Of a DNA stretch of 64,000 nucleotides, positions 1-7,783 are shown in pieces. A program made the position numbers and the translations under genes. This DNA is from UBA8958 sp964571695. GTDB taxonomy: Bacteria; Desulfobacterota; Syntrophia; Syntrophales; UBA8958. Each line of letters starts with the position of its first letter. The first letter of the stretch is position 1. The stretch covers positions 1 to 64,000 of the forward strand of contig CAZNDG010000011.1 of NCBI GenBank assembly GCA_964571695.1, written 5' to 3'. The notes under the pieces are model-generated. The model saw only the letters and a program-made list of their open reading frames with translations, made no database searches and was not told the origin of the DNA.

Positions 1-248
1 AACACCTCGTAATGGATAAGATTTATACGCTAACTATTGACGACATCGTAAAAAGTCCATATGCGGCGTGGCGCTTCATCCTTCGTCACTGCGACGTACG
101 CCCAAGTACGTCTCAATCCTCAGGATTCGCGCGCCTTGCCTCTGGAGCTTTTTACATCGTCGTCTCAATGATGACTTTTTACGGGTTCATCAACTATTGA
201 GATGCGAAAAAGATTTCTGAGCTGTGGCGAAGCCGTTTTTCAAAGGTC
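1..248 (+). repeat. 88-bp dispersed repeat, copy A, interrupted by a MITE
   Basis: Bases 1-38 plus 199-248, read together with the insertion removed, align without gaps to 50593-50680 with 77 of 88 positions identical by eye. The second half (207-248) carries the most conserved stretch. The insertion at 39-191 falls between the two halves. The repeat may continue left of the window edge. It holds no plausible gene and lies just upstream of the phosphofructokinase gene. Confidence 0.8.
39..191 (+). mobile_element. 153-bp MITE-like element, copy 1
   Basis: The element has imperfect terminal inverted repeats of 19 bp: the left end GACGACATCGTAAAAAGTC matches the reverse complement of the right end at 16 of 19 positions. 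It is flanked by a 7-bp direct repeat AACTATT (32-38 and 192-198), as expected for a target-site duplication. A second copy in the opposite orientation lies at 19926-20078 and is identical at 150 of 153 positions. An internal segment near 137-158 is also complementary to the left end. It has no coding capacity for a transposase, so it would be non-autonomous. The uninterrupted target is visible in copy B of the host repeat at 50593-50680. Confidence 0.8.
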
Positions 249-354
249 TGTTCTCATAATCGACCGCAACCATGAAGAAAATCTCTTTTCCGTTCGCGGT
301 GTCAAGTTTTGAGTGCCTTTTTCGGTCGGGACCATGGAGAAAGGAGGGATAAGG

Positions 355-1668
355 ATGAAGTCCAACGACCTGAATTTTGAAATACCAACCCTGGGGAGGG
401 CCACCATTCCCTCGCCGATAACCGTCAGCTATTTTACCCCCGACGACCGGCGCATCATCTATGACAACGATCTCCTTCATCTTTCCTCTCACCCTTGGGA
501 CCTCCGCCCGCCGCTTTCCATCGAAGTCGCCGGACCGCGACGGATGATCTACTTCGATCCGCCCAAAACCAAGGCGGCCGTAGTTACCTGCGGGGGTCTC
601 TGTCCGGGGATCAACGATGTTATCCGTGCGATCGTCATGGAACTCTATCATCGCTATGGCGTCGAAAACATCGTGGGGATAAAATACGGTTTTCAGGGGC
701 TTATCCCTTCCTTCGGACATGAGGTGATGGAGTTGACGCCGGAGTTGATCAAGGACGTTCACGCCGTTGGCGGCAGCATCCTGTCTTCATCACGGGGAAA
801 GCAGGACATAGGGGAGATCGTCAATGTCCTGAAGCGGATGAACATCGACATATTTTTTTGTATCGGCGGCGACGGCACCATGCGGGCCACGGAACTGATC
901 ACCGAAGAGATTGCCCGTAGGAAGCTGGATATCAGTGTTATCGGCATCCCAAAGACAATCGACAACGATTTGAATCTCGTGGACAAGACCTTCGGTTTCG
1001 ATACGGCAATTTCCGAGGCCGTTCAGGCGATTCGATCCGCTCATGTTGAGGCCAAGGGGGCGCCCATGGGCATCGGTCTCGTAAAGCTCATGGGCCGGCA
1101 ATCGGGTCATATCGCCGTACATGCCGCTCTGGCGCAAAACGACGCCAACTTTGTTCTCATTCCCGAAGTGCCTTTCGATCTTCACGGGGAAAGAGGTTTT
1201 TTGAAGGTCCTAAAAGAGCGTTTGCACAGCCGTCTCCATTGCGTCATCCTGGTGGCGGAGGGCGCCGGCCAGGAGTTCTTCTTCCGGGAGGATGACGTTA
1301 TCGAAACCGACGCATCGGGAAATCTGAAGCTTTTCGATATCGGCCTGTATCTCAAGTGCGCCATCGAGGAGCATTTCAAAAAAGAAGCTCTCCCTATAAA
1401 TGTGAAGTATATCGACCCCAGCTACATGATCCGTAGCGTTCCCGCCAATGCCGGGGACAGCATCTACTGCGGCGCCCTGGGACAATACGCCGTCCATGCC
1501 GGCATGAGCGGCAAGACCGGGATGCTGGTCGGACTTTTCCGTGGGGAATACGTGCATCTCCCCCTGCGGGCCGTCATGTCGGGGAAAAAGGTCGATCCAA
1601 CCGGCAATATCTGGATGCGGGTAATCGAATCAACCGGCCAGCCCCTGGTGATGAAAAACGAAGGGTGA
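355..1668 (+). CDS. pfkA: ATP-dependent 6-phosphofructokinase (TP0108/plant-like group)
   Basis: Predicted to phosphorylate fructose 6-phosphate to fructose 1,6-bisphosphate in glycolysis. The 437-residue length fits the long bacterial/plant-like group rather than the 320-residue E. coli type. Visible motifs are the glycine-rich VTCGGLCPG near residue 77, GGDGT near 171 and the catalytic PKTIDND near 199. The Gly of GGDG, where pyrophosphate enzymes usually have GGDD, argues for ATP as donor; the Lys of PKTIDND is shared with pyrophosphate-dependent relatives, so the donor should be tested. The start at 355 follows a strong AAGGAGGG at 341-348; a longer reading from 313 lacks a binding site. 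rpmB follows after 68 bp. Confidence 0.88.
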   Translation: MKSNDLNFEIPTLGRATIPSPITVSYFTPDDRRIIYDNDLLHLSSHPWDLRPPLSIEVAGPRRMIYFDPPKTKAAVVTCGGLCPGINDVIRAIVMELYHRYGVENIVGIKYGFQGLIPSFGHEVMELTPELIKDVHAVGGSILSSSRGKQDIGEIVNVLKRMNIDIFFCIGGDGTMRATELITEEIARRKLDISVIGIPKTIDNDLNLVDKTFGFDTAISEAVQAIRSAHVEAKGAPMGIGLVKLMGRQSGHIAVHAALAQNDANFVLIPEVPFDLHGERGFLKVLKERLHSRLHCVILVAEGAGQEFFFREDDVIETDASGNLKLFDIGLYLKCAIEEHFKKEALPINVKYIDPSYMIRSVPANAGDSIYCGALGQYAVHAGMSGKTGMLVGLFRGEYVHLPLRAVMSGKKVDPTGNIWMRVIESTGQPLVMKNEG

Positions 1669-1736
1669 AAAAAGGCTTGCATATTTTCACCCGTTGTTGT
1701 AGCAACCACGCCACTATTGTTCGCGAGGAGTATTTT

Positions 1737-1934
1737 ATGGCCAGAGTATGTGAAATATGCGGGAAAAGACCCGTGGTGGGAAATAACGTCAGTCACGCCA
1801 ACAACAAGACAAAGCGGGTTTGGCGGCCCAACCTCCAGAAGATTCGCGCCTTGGACGACAAAAACGGGGCGGTGCGCCGCATCAAGATCTGTACCCGCTG
1901 CCTTAGATCCGGATTCGTCCGGAAAGCGGTTTGA
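1737..1934 (+). CDS. rpmB: Large-subunit ribosomal protein bL28
   Basis: A 65-residue protein beginning MARVCEICGKRP, the normal L28 N-terminus, with the family signature GNNVSHANNKTKR and two Cys pairs (CEIC and CTRC). It is therefore the zinc-binding C+ form. The start at 1737 is chosen because GAGGAG lies at 1725-1730 and because an in-frame upstream extension from 1665 would add 24 residues not found in L28. It ends directly against the convergent gene at 1935, with no terminator visible between them. Confidence 0.95.
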   Translation: MARVCEICGKRPVVGNNVSHANNKTKRVWRPNLQKIRALDDKNGAVRRIKICTRCLRSGFVRKAV

Positions 1935-2732
1935 TCAGTATTCGGGATTGAAGCCGGCGCCCCGGATCTCCGCGAGGGCCGGCTTCATGAAGTCATCGTA
2001 ATCTTTCACCAACTCCATTGCCTGATTCATGACCTCCGCCAACATGGCCAGCGCCTGATCATCATCCCGGGAAATGCCGAATTTGCCGGCAAAGAGCTGA
2101 ATTCTGCCCTCCATGGTCATGAAGCTCCTGATCCTCGCCCGATTGTAAAACACCGCCCCCTTTCGCATGGTATCCGCCACCGTCGCCGGCGAAATGCCAT
2201 ACAGCCAGGCGATGTCGGTGCTGAATTCCGTAAGTTTTTCCTCCACGGTGAAGTGCATGGCATCGCATATAAGGTCGATCAACCTTTCGCCCTCGCTGCT
2301 TTCCGCACCATGCATGGCAAGATCGAAGGTCATCTCGATGACCATGTGGGAGCGGTAGGCGGCCTGGGCATAGGGGATGGGCGTGCCCTGAAATTCATAA
2401 ATATCCCGCAGGGGTTCAACCAGTGGTTTACCCTTCAAATATGTATAGCCTTGTGAATCGGGGTTGAATTCCCGGACGGGCTCGGCGGGAATCATACCGT
2501 GATGGGATAAGTCATCTACCATGAGATGGAATTGAACGAAGGCATTTTTCCGGCGATTGTGTGGTAGCGGGGAGAAACGGGAGATGCCGTGTGTTTCCGA
2601 TGCGGTAATACCTTTGTGAAGAGGAAGGAGATCGGGACAGATATTGTAGATGAACAGATCCAGATAATCGCTGCTGAGCCGCTTTTCCCTAAGATAGCTG
2701 TCGAGAAGCCATGTATGGGTCATCATCAGCAT
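1935..2732 (-). CDS. Conserved hypothetical protein, His/Asp-rich
   Basis: A 265-residue cytoplasmic protein that I do not recognise with confidence. It contains spaced His and Asp residues (THTW near the N-terminus, SETHG, FHLMVDDLSHHG, and MHF in the second half), which could form a metal site like that of zinc-dependent phospholipase C/S1-P1 nuclease-like proteins. That is a resemblance in spacing only. No signal peptide or membrane segment is seen. The start at 2732 has GGGAGG six bases upstream; a TTG two codons earlier is possible. It is transcribed convergently with rpmB and lies downstream of the DUF4911 gene on the same strand. Confidence 0.6.
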   Translation of the reverse strand: MLMMTHTWLLDSYLREKRLSSDYLDLFIYNICPDLLPLHKGITASETHGISRFSPLPHNRRKNAFVQFHLMVDDLSHHGMIPAEPVREFNPDSQGYTYLKGKPLVEPLRDIYEFQGTPIPYAQAAYRSHMVIEMTFDLAMHGAESSEGERLIDLICDAMHFTVEEKLTEFSTDIAWLYGISPATVADTMRKGAVFYNRARIRSFMTMEGRIQLFAGKFGISRDDDQALAMLAEVMNQAMELVKDYDDFMKPALAEIRGAGFNPEY

Positions 2733-2914
2733 TTTCAACCTCCCACTGCCTTACTATTTCTACGGACCCAGGATCGTCATCCTTTTCAAGTCCGCCAGGC
2801 GGATCTGAAAGTTATGGAAGCATAACAAGCACGTTCATCAACCTGTAATGCCGCTTTATACTCTTATCCTCCCTGATGAGATACTTGGTGGCCTCCATCA
2901 GTTCCGGATCCCGG

Positions 2915-3121
2915 TCAGGAGATCCGCCGGCAGGCCGCAATTTTAGCAATCTGTGCAATTATCTCGAATACTTCTTCTTTGAAATCCGGCATGATGGTAA
3001 TACGCACCCGAGCTATGTGAGCATCTATGGTCGTCATGGCGGCCACCCGCCCGTATCCTTCCAGCAGGAACTGGAACAAGGCCAGGTTTTTACGCGACAT
3101 TTCAATTTCCATCGTTTTCAT
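2915..3121 (-). CDS. DUF4911 family small protein
   Basis: A 68-residue protein whose core (FQFLLEGYGRVAAMTTID, then RVRITIMPDF and an acidic helix) matches my memory of the DUF4911 pattern: a short two-strand/helix protein common in deltaproteobacteria and of unknown function. The start codon at 3121 has only a weak upstream purine stretch. The last dozen residues (AAC RRIS) look unlike the family. In another frame, reading continues across 2914-2820 with a charged sequence ending NVLVMLP, so a frameshift near the 3' end is possible. It is divergent from recJ. Confidence 0.55.
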   Translation of the reverse strand: MKTMEIEMSRKNLALFQFLLEGYGRVAAMTTIDAHIARVRITIMPDFKEEVFEIIAQIAKIAACRRIS

Positions 3122-3177
3122 GAATTCTTAGTATGCCAGGGACCATTGCCGTGTCAACAAAAAAGCAAATTTCCTGC

Positions 3178-3205
3178 TTGACATTACGACTGATAAGTCT
3201 ATGAT
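3178..3205 (+). promoter_or_regulatory. Sigma-70-type promoter of recJ
   Basis: TTGACA (3178-3183), a 16-bp spacer and TATGAT (3200-3205). The predicted transcription start is near 3212. This places the ATG at 3201 inside the -10 element and supports the ATG at 3228 as the real recJ start. Confidence 0.65.
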
Positions 3206-3227
3206 AGGCGATCAAAATAAAAGGAAT

Positions 3228-4982
3228 ATGTATCTAAAATTGAGGAATAAACAGTCGTTACCGGTAACCAGGTGGCGTTTTTCCCTGGAAAAAGAGGACC
3301 TCACGGAACATTTGGCCCGGGAACTGGGCATCCTGCCGGTGATATCCAAAATCCTCATGAGCAGAAACATCCTCTGCATCGACGACGCCAAGAGATATCT
3401 CTTTCCCTCCCTCAACGACCTCCATAATCCCTTTCTCATGCAAGACATGAAAAAGGCGGTCCATCGCGTAATCCAAGCCATCACCAAGAAAGAAAAGGTC
3501 GTTGTCTTCGGTGATTATGATGCCGACGGCATCACCTCCACGGCGGTGATCATCAGATTTCTACGCCCCCTGCTGCCGGGGATTGATTATTACATCCCCG
3601 ACCGCATCACCGAAGGATACGGTCTTAACCACAACGCCATCGATACCCTCAAGAGTCGCGGCATCGGTTTGATCATCACCGTGGACTGTGGGGTATCCGA
3701 TCATGAGGAAGTGCAATACGCGGCCAGCCAGGGCATCGATACGATCATCCTCGATCATCACGAAGTGCCGGAAGAATTGCCGCCCGCCGTAGCGGTTATC
3801 AACCCGCACCGCCGTGATTGTTCCTTTCCCTTCAAGGATTTGGCCGGCGTGGGAATCGCCTTTAACTTCCTGATCTGCCTGAGGGGCCAGTTGCGGCAAT
3901 CAGGATTCTGGGACAAACGCAGTTATCCCAATCTCAAAGAATATCTCGATCTGGTGGCCCTGGGCACCATCGGGGACATCTCCCCCCTTATCGATGAAAA
4001 CCGCGTCTTCACCAAGATAGGCCTGGATATCATCACCGAGGAACACCGGGTCGGCCTCAAGGCCCTGAAAGAAATCTGCGGGATCGAAACTCAGGTCATC
4101 GACTCCAACCGCGCCTCGTTCTGCCTCATCCCCAGGATTAACGCCGCCGGTCGGGTCGGGTCGCCATCCGAAGCGGTAAAACTGCTTCTAACCGACGATC
4201 TCAACGAAGCACGGGAATTGGCCAGACTACTGGATGGTTACAATCGCAAGCGTCAGGCCATGGAAAAGAACATCCTCGACGAGATCCTCGCGGAGATTTC
4301 CCAAACCATGGATCCGCTTTCCAGATCCGCCCTCGTCTTTGCCTCGTCCAACTGGCACCCCGGAGTTATCGGTATTGTCGCCGCAAGGCTCGTCGATCGC
4401 TTTTATCGGCCAGCCATCCTCATCAGCATTCGTAACGGCATCGGCAAGGGCTCCGGGCGGAGCATTCTGGATTTCAACATCTACCAGGGACTGAAAAAAT
4501 GCGACTCCTTGCTGATTTCCTATGGGGGGCATCAATATGCCGCCGGGATCTCCATACGCGAGGAACACATCGGCGATTTTCGCCAGTTGCTGGAAGAGGT
4601 GATCAGGGAAAATATTCAGCCCGGGAATATGATCTCACAAACGGCCATCGACGCTCAGTGCCATCTCCGGGATGTCAACCATGACCTCCTGAATCAGATG
4701 ATGATGCTGGCGCCTTTCGGAAGCCGCAATCCGGAGCCGGTCCTATGCGTGCGGAACGTGAATGTGGCCGCTTCCAACGTGGTGGGCAACAACCATCTGC
4801 GGCTGCGGCTCCACGGTGATGGTGTTTCCTGCAACGGCATCTGGTTCAGCAAGGGACATTTCGTCAACCATTTGACCACCGGAACGACCTCGGACATCGC
4901 CTTCACCCCACAATTCAATCACTGGAACGGCATCAGCGAGATCCAATTGAAAATGCGGGACATATCCGTAGCCGAAAACTGA
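3228..4982 (+). CDS. recJ: Single-stranded-DNA-specific exonuclease RecJ
   Basis: 5'-3' exonuclease of the DHH superfamily, acting in RecF-type recombination, mismatch and base-excision repair. The order of motifs is normal: GDYDADG near residue 95 (metal-binding Asp residues), TVDCGVSD, the DHH motif in LDHHEVPEE, NPHR, LGTIGDISPL, RINAAGRVG, and the DHHA1 domain with HPGVIGIVAARL, GKGSGRS and YGGHQYAAG, then an OB-fold-like C-terminus. The length of 584 residues is typical. The upstream ATG at 3201 overlaps the -10 box, so 3228 is preferred, with AAGGA just ahead. The gene stands alone between divergent and convergent neighbours. Confidence 0.93.
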   Translation: MYLKLRNKQSLPVTRWRFSLEKEDLTEHLARELGILPVISKILMSRNILCIDDAKRYLFPSLNDLHNPFLMQDMKKAVHRVIQAITKKEKVVVFGDYDADGITSTAVIIRFLRPLLPGIDYYIPDRITEGYGLNHNAIDTLKSRGIGLIITVDCGVSDHEEVQYAASQGIDTIILDHHEVPEELPPAVAVINPHRRDCSFPFKDLAGVGIAFNFLICLRGQLRQSGFWDKRSYPNLKEYLDLVALGTIGDISPLIDENRVFTKIGLDIITEEHRVGLKALKEICGIETQVIDSNRASFCLIPRINAAGRVGSPSEAVKLLLTDDLNEARELARLLDGYNRKRQAMEKNILDEILAEISQTMDPLSRSALVFASSNWHPGVIGIVAARLVDRFYRPAILISIRNGIGKGSGRSILDFNIYQGLKKCDSLLISYGGHQYAAGISIREEHIGDFRQLLEEVIRENIQPGNMISQTAIDAQCHLRDVNHDLLNQMMMLAPFGSRNPEPVLCVRNVNVAASNVVGNNHLRLRLHGDGVSCNGIWFSKGHFVNHLTTGTTSDIAFTPQFNHWNGISEIQLKMRDISVAEN

Positions 4983-5011
4983 CGTTCCTGCCTGACATCC
5001 GCCTTTGATGT

Positions 5012-5803
5012 TCAAAACCACCTTTTCCGTCTTCGATAGGATTTGACATCGCGATAGGCCCGGGCATCACCCGTCGCCGCCACCCCCAGGTAGAATTCCT
5101 TGATGTCGGGATTCTCGACCAGATCCTCGGCCTTGCCCTCCATGACGATCTTGCCGTTCTCCATCACGTAACCGTAATGGGCGATCTGAAGAGCCATGTT
5201 GGCGTTCTGCTCCACCAGGACAATAGTGGCCCCCTGCTCTTCATTTATCTTCTTGATGATGCCGAAGATCTCCTTGACAATGAGCGGGGCCAGACCGAGG
5301 GACGGCTCGTCAAGAAGGAGAAGTTCCGGCTTGGCCATCAGCGCCCGTCCGATGACCAGCATCTGCAGTTCCCCGCCGCTGCAGTAACCGGCCTTGGAGC
5401 GCCGGCGGGCCACCAGAGCCGGGAAGTAGTGATACACCATCTCCAGGTCCTGGCGGTACGATTTATCCCTCCGCACCGCCGTGCCCACGCGGAGATTTTC
5501 CTCTATGGTGAGATATTTGAATGGTTGGCGACCCTCCAGGACCTGAATGATCCCCATCCGGGTAATGGCTTCGGGAGACTGGTTGTGGATGCCCTTTCCC
5601 TGAAAGACGATCTCGCCGTCGGTCACCTTGCCGTTTTCCGGTTTCAAGAGACCCGATATTGCTTTGAGGGTAGAGGTCTTGCCTGAACCATTGCTGCCCA
5701 GCAGCGACACGATCTTTCCCTTTTCCGCGTTCAGGGATACCCCTTTTAGGACCTGGATCACGTCCGAATAGACAACGGAGATATTATTGACCTTCAATAG
5801 CAT
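5012..5803 (-). CDS. livF: Branched-chain-type amino acid ABC transporter ATP-binding protein LivF
   Basis: Second ATPase of a LIV-type importer, last gene of the operon that starts with livK. The 263 residues include Walker A GSNGSGKT near residue 36, the ABC signature CSGGELQ near 141 and Walker B LLLLDEPSLG near 161, followed by the H-loop region. The C-terminus carries a basic tail (RRRKRWF) beyond the usual LivF end at about residue 235. It lies 12 bases after livM. The upstream Phe-type attenuator suggests an aromatic rather than branched-chain substrate for the transporter; that is inference. Confidence 0.9.
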   Translation of the reverse strand: MLLKVNNISVVYSDVIQVLKGVSLNAEKGKIVSLLGSNGSGKTSTLKAISGLLKPENGKVTDGEIVFQGKGIHNQSPEAITRMGIIQVLEGRQPFKYLTIEENLRVGTAVRRDKSYRQDLEMVYHYFPALVARRRSKAGYCSGGELQMLVIGRALMAKPELLLLDEPSLGLAPLIVKEIFGIIKKINEEQGATIVLVEQNANMALQIAHYGYVMENGKIVMEGKAEDLVENPDIKEFYLGVAATGDARAYRDVKSYRRRKRWF

Positions 5804-5815
5804 GGACCGGCCTCC

Positions 5816-6886
5816 TCAATATGAAAACGGCCAGAGCCTGAAACTGGAACGGACGATACGCCATACCTCCGCCAGTCCCCGGGGTTCGAACAGGATAAAC
5901 AGGACAATGGCCAGACCGAAGATAAATTCCCGTAGCGGGGCCATATTCAAACCCATCTGCGATACGAAGCCCATATTCATCATCAGATCCGTTCCCCATC
6001 TAAGAATTTCGTTCAATCCGGTGATAAAGACGGCACCGAAGATGGCGCCGGACATGCTGCCCATGCCGCCGATAATGACCATGGCGATATATTCCACCGA
6101 AAGTCCGAGGTTGAAAGGTTCAGTGGTGATGCTGATGGTGTAGTAGGCCCATATCGCCCCGGCGACGCCGGCGTAAAAGGAACTTATTGCGAAGGCAAGG
6201 AGTTTGTAGGGGAAAATCGCTATCCCCATGCCTTCCGCCGCCCGGTCGTTGTCACGGATAGCGACGAAGGCCCGCCCGTATTTGGTGCGCATGAGATTGA
6301 CTGCAAACCACAGCATCACGATGAGCAGGGCGAAGATTACATAAAAAAAGGTCCGATCGCCGGCTATTTCAAGTCCGAATATCGATGCCGTAGGTAAAGT
6401 GATCCCCATGGTTCCTCTGGTAACCGCCTCCCAGTGGATGAGTACGTATTCAATGATGAATTGGCCGGCCAGGGTGGCGATGGTCAGATAAAGTCCCTTG
6501 AGGCGGCTGGAGGGCAGGCCGAAAACAAGCCCGGCGCTGGCGGTGATCAGTCCGGCGGCGGGAATACTGATCAGGAAGGGCACCTCCCAGCGTGTGGCCA
6601 GATAGGCGGCTCCATAGGCGCCGACACCGAAGAAAGCGCCATGCCCCAGAGAAATCTGGCCGGTGTAACCGACAAGGATATTTAGTCCGATGGCGGCGAT
6701 GGCGGCAATACCAATGGAATTAACCACATACAGCAGATAAGGGCTGCTCGCAAAAGGGACCGCCGTGAACAGCAGGATGACCCCGACGGCAGTCCAGAAT
6801 CGGCCGTAGTCCGTTTCATAGACGTTAAGCTGTGTCTCGTATCGCTCGTGATAGTTGCCGCAGGGATGAAATATCCTCTTTCCCAT
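5816..6886 (-). CDS. livM: Branched-chain-type amino acid ABC transporter permease LivM
   Basis: Inner-membrane permease of the LIV importer, 356 residues with about nine to ten hydrophobic segments. The family signature is clear: GLNILVGYTGQISLGHGAFFGVGAYG in the first third (quoted as two parts, GLNILVGYTG and QISLGHGAFF) and the EAA-like loop with GRAFVAIRDNDRAAEGMG. The start at 6886 lies one base after the livH stop, with AGAGGG inside the livH end, so translation is probably coupled. The N-terminus (about 35 residues) is a polar extension before the first membrane helix. Confidence 0.9.
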   Translation of the reverse strand: MGKRIFHPCGNYHERYETQLNVYETDYGRFWTAVGVILLFTAVPFASSPYLLYVVNSIGIAAIAAIGLNILVGYTGQISLGHGAFFGVGAYGAAYLATRWEVPFLISIPAAGLITASAGLVFGLPSSRLKGLYLTIATLAGQFIIEYVLIHWEAVTRGTMGITLPTASIFGLEIAGDRTFFYVIFALLIVMLWFAVNLMRTKYGRAFVAIRDNDRAAEGMGIAIFPYKLLAFAISSFYAGVAGAIWAYYTISITTEPFNLGLSVEYIAMVIIGGMGSMSGAIFGAVFITGLNEILRWGTDLMMNMGFVSQMGLNMAPLREFIFGLAIVLFILFEPRGLAEVWRIVRSSFRLWPFSY

Positions 6887-6887
6887 C

Positions 6888-7766
6888 TCAAACCCTCTCT
6901 ATTTCCACCTGTCCGAACAGGCCATAGGGCTTCAGCATGAGGATGACGACGAGGACGACGTAAGGAACCACGTCCCTCAGGGAGGGTGAAATATAACCGC
7001 CGGTAAGAGTTTCCAGGAGCCCGATGATAAGGCCGCCTACGATAGCGCCACCGATGCTGTCCAGACCTCCGAGAATGACCACGGGAAATACCTTCAACCC
7101 GATAGCGCTCAGATCATGGACGTTGACGCCGTTGATGATGCCCAGGATGATGCCGGAAAGCCCTGCCACCAGGGCCGCGATGGCCCAGGAAAGGGCAAAG
7201 ACGTTCTTTACGTTGACCCCCAGTGACAAGGCGGCCCGCTGATTGTCGGCAACGGATCGCATATATATCCCCTGGGAGGAAAACTTGAAGAACAAACCGA
7301 ATAGGGCCAGAAAGGACACCCCCGCCACCAGCGCCAGTGTATAGACGGGTTGAACGGTAACATCGCCCCAGGTCAGGGCCAGCCACTCCGGGAGAAACTC
7401 CGGGAAGGTGTAGAGGTTGCCGCCCCAGATCAGGAGAATCAGTCCTTTGAACATTGCTGCCAGTCCCACAGTGAGCATGATGACAAAAATCAGCGGTTCG
7501 CCGATGAGGGGCCGCAGAAAGAGTTTTTCCACGATGAATCCCAGGGAGAAGCAGGCAAGCATCGTGAGGATGAAGGCGCCATAAATGGGCAGTTGGGCCT
7601 CCGTCGCCAGGACAAGAAAGATGTACGCCCCGATGGCCAAAAGCTCGCCGTGGGCAAAATTGAGGACACTGGAAGACTTGAAGATCATGACGAAACCCAT
7701 GGCGGAAATGCCATAGAGAAAACCCACGCTCAGACCGTTAACCAGCAGTTGGACAAAAAAATCCAT
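6888..7766 (-). CDS. livH: Branched-chain-type amino acid ABC transporter permease LivH
   Basis: Second permease of the LIV importer, 292 residues with about eight membrane helices. Recognisable motifs are GLSVGFLYGISAMGFVMIF at the start, SSVLNFAHGELLAIGAY, the cytoplasmic loop MRSVADNQRAALSLGVN and ILGGLDSIGGAIVGGLIIG near the end. It forms the transmembrane pore with LivM and is powered by LivG and LivF. It follows the acyl-CoA ligase by 17 bases. Confidence 0.9.
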   Translation of the reverse strand: MDFFVQLLVNGLSVGFLYGISAMGFVMIFKSSSVLNFAHGELLAIGAYIFLVLATEAQLPIYGAFILTMLACFSLGFIVEKLFLRPLIGEPLIFVIMLTVGLAAMFKGLILLIWGGNLYTFPEFLPEWLALTWGDVTVQPVYTLALVAGVSFLALFGLFFKFSSQGIYMRSVADNQRAALSLGVNVKNVFALSWAIAALVAGLSGIILGIINGVNVHDLSAIGLKVFPVVILGGLDSIGGAIVGGLIIGLLETLTGGYISPSLRDVVPYVVLVVILMLKPYGLFGQVEIERV

Positions 7767-7783
7767 ATTTCTCCTTTCCAGGG

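Noticed and set aside
12..200. 62-codon open frame at the left edge
   Set aside because: It lies entirely in the MITE and its flanking repeat; the same sequence recurs in reverse at 19926-20078 and is not protein-like.
190..762. 190-codon minus-strand frame over the phosphofructokinase start
   Set aside because: It is antisense to a well-supported enzyme gene and has no family features; typical of high-GC shadow frames.
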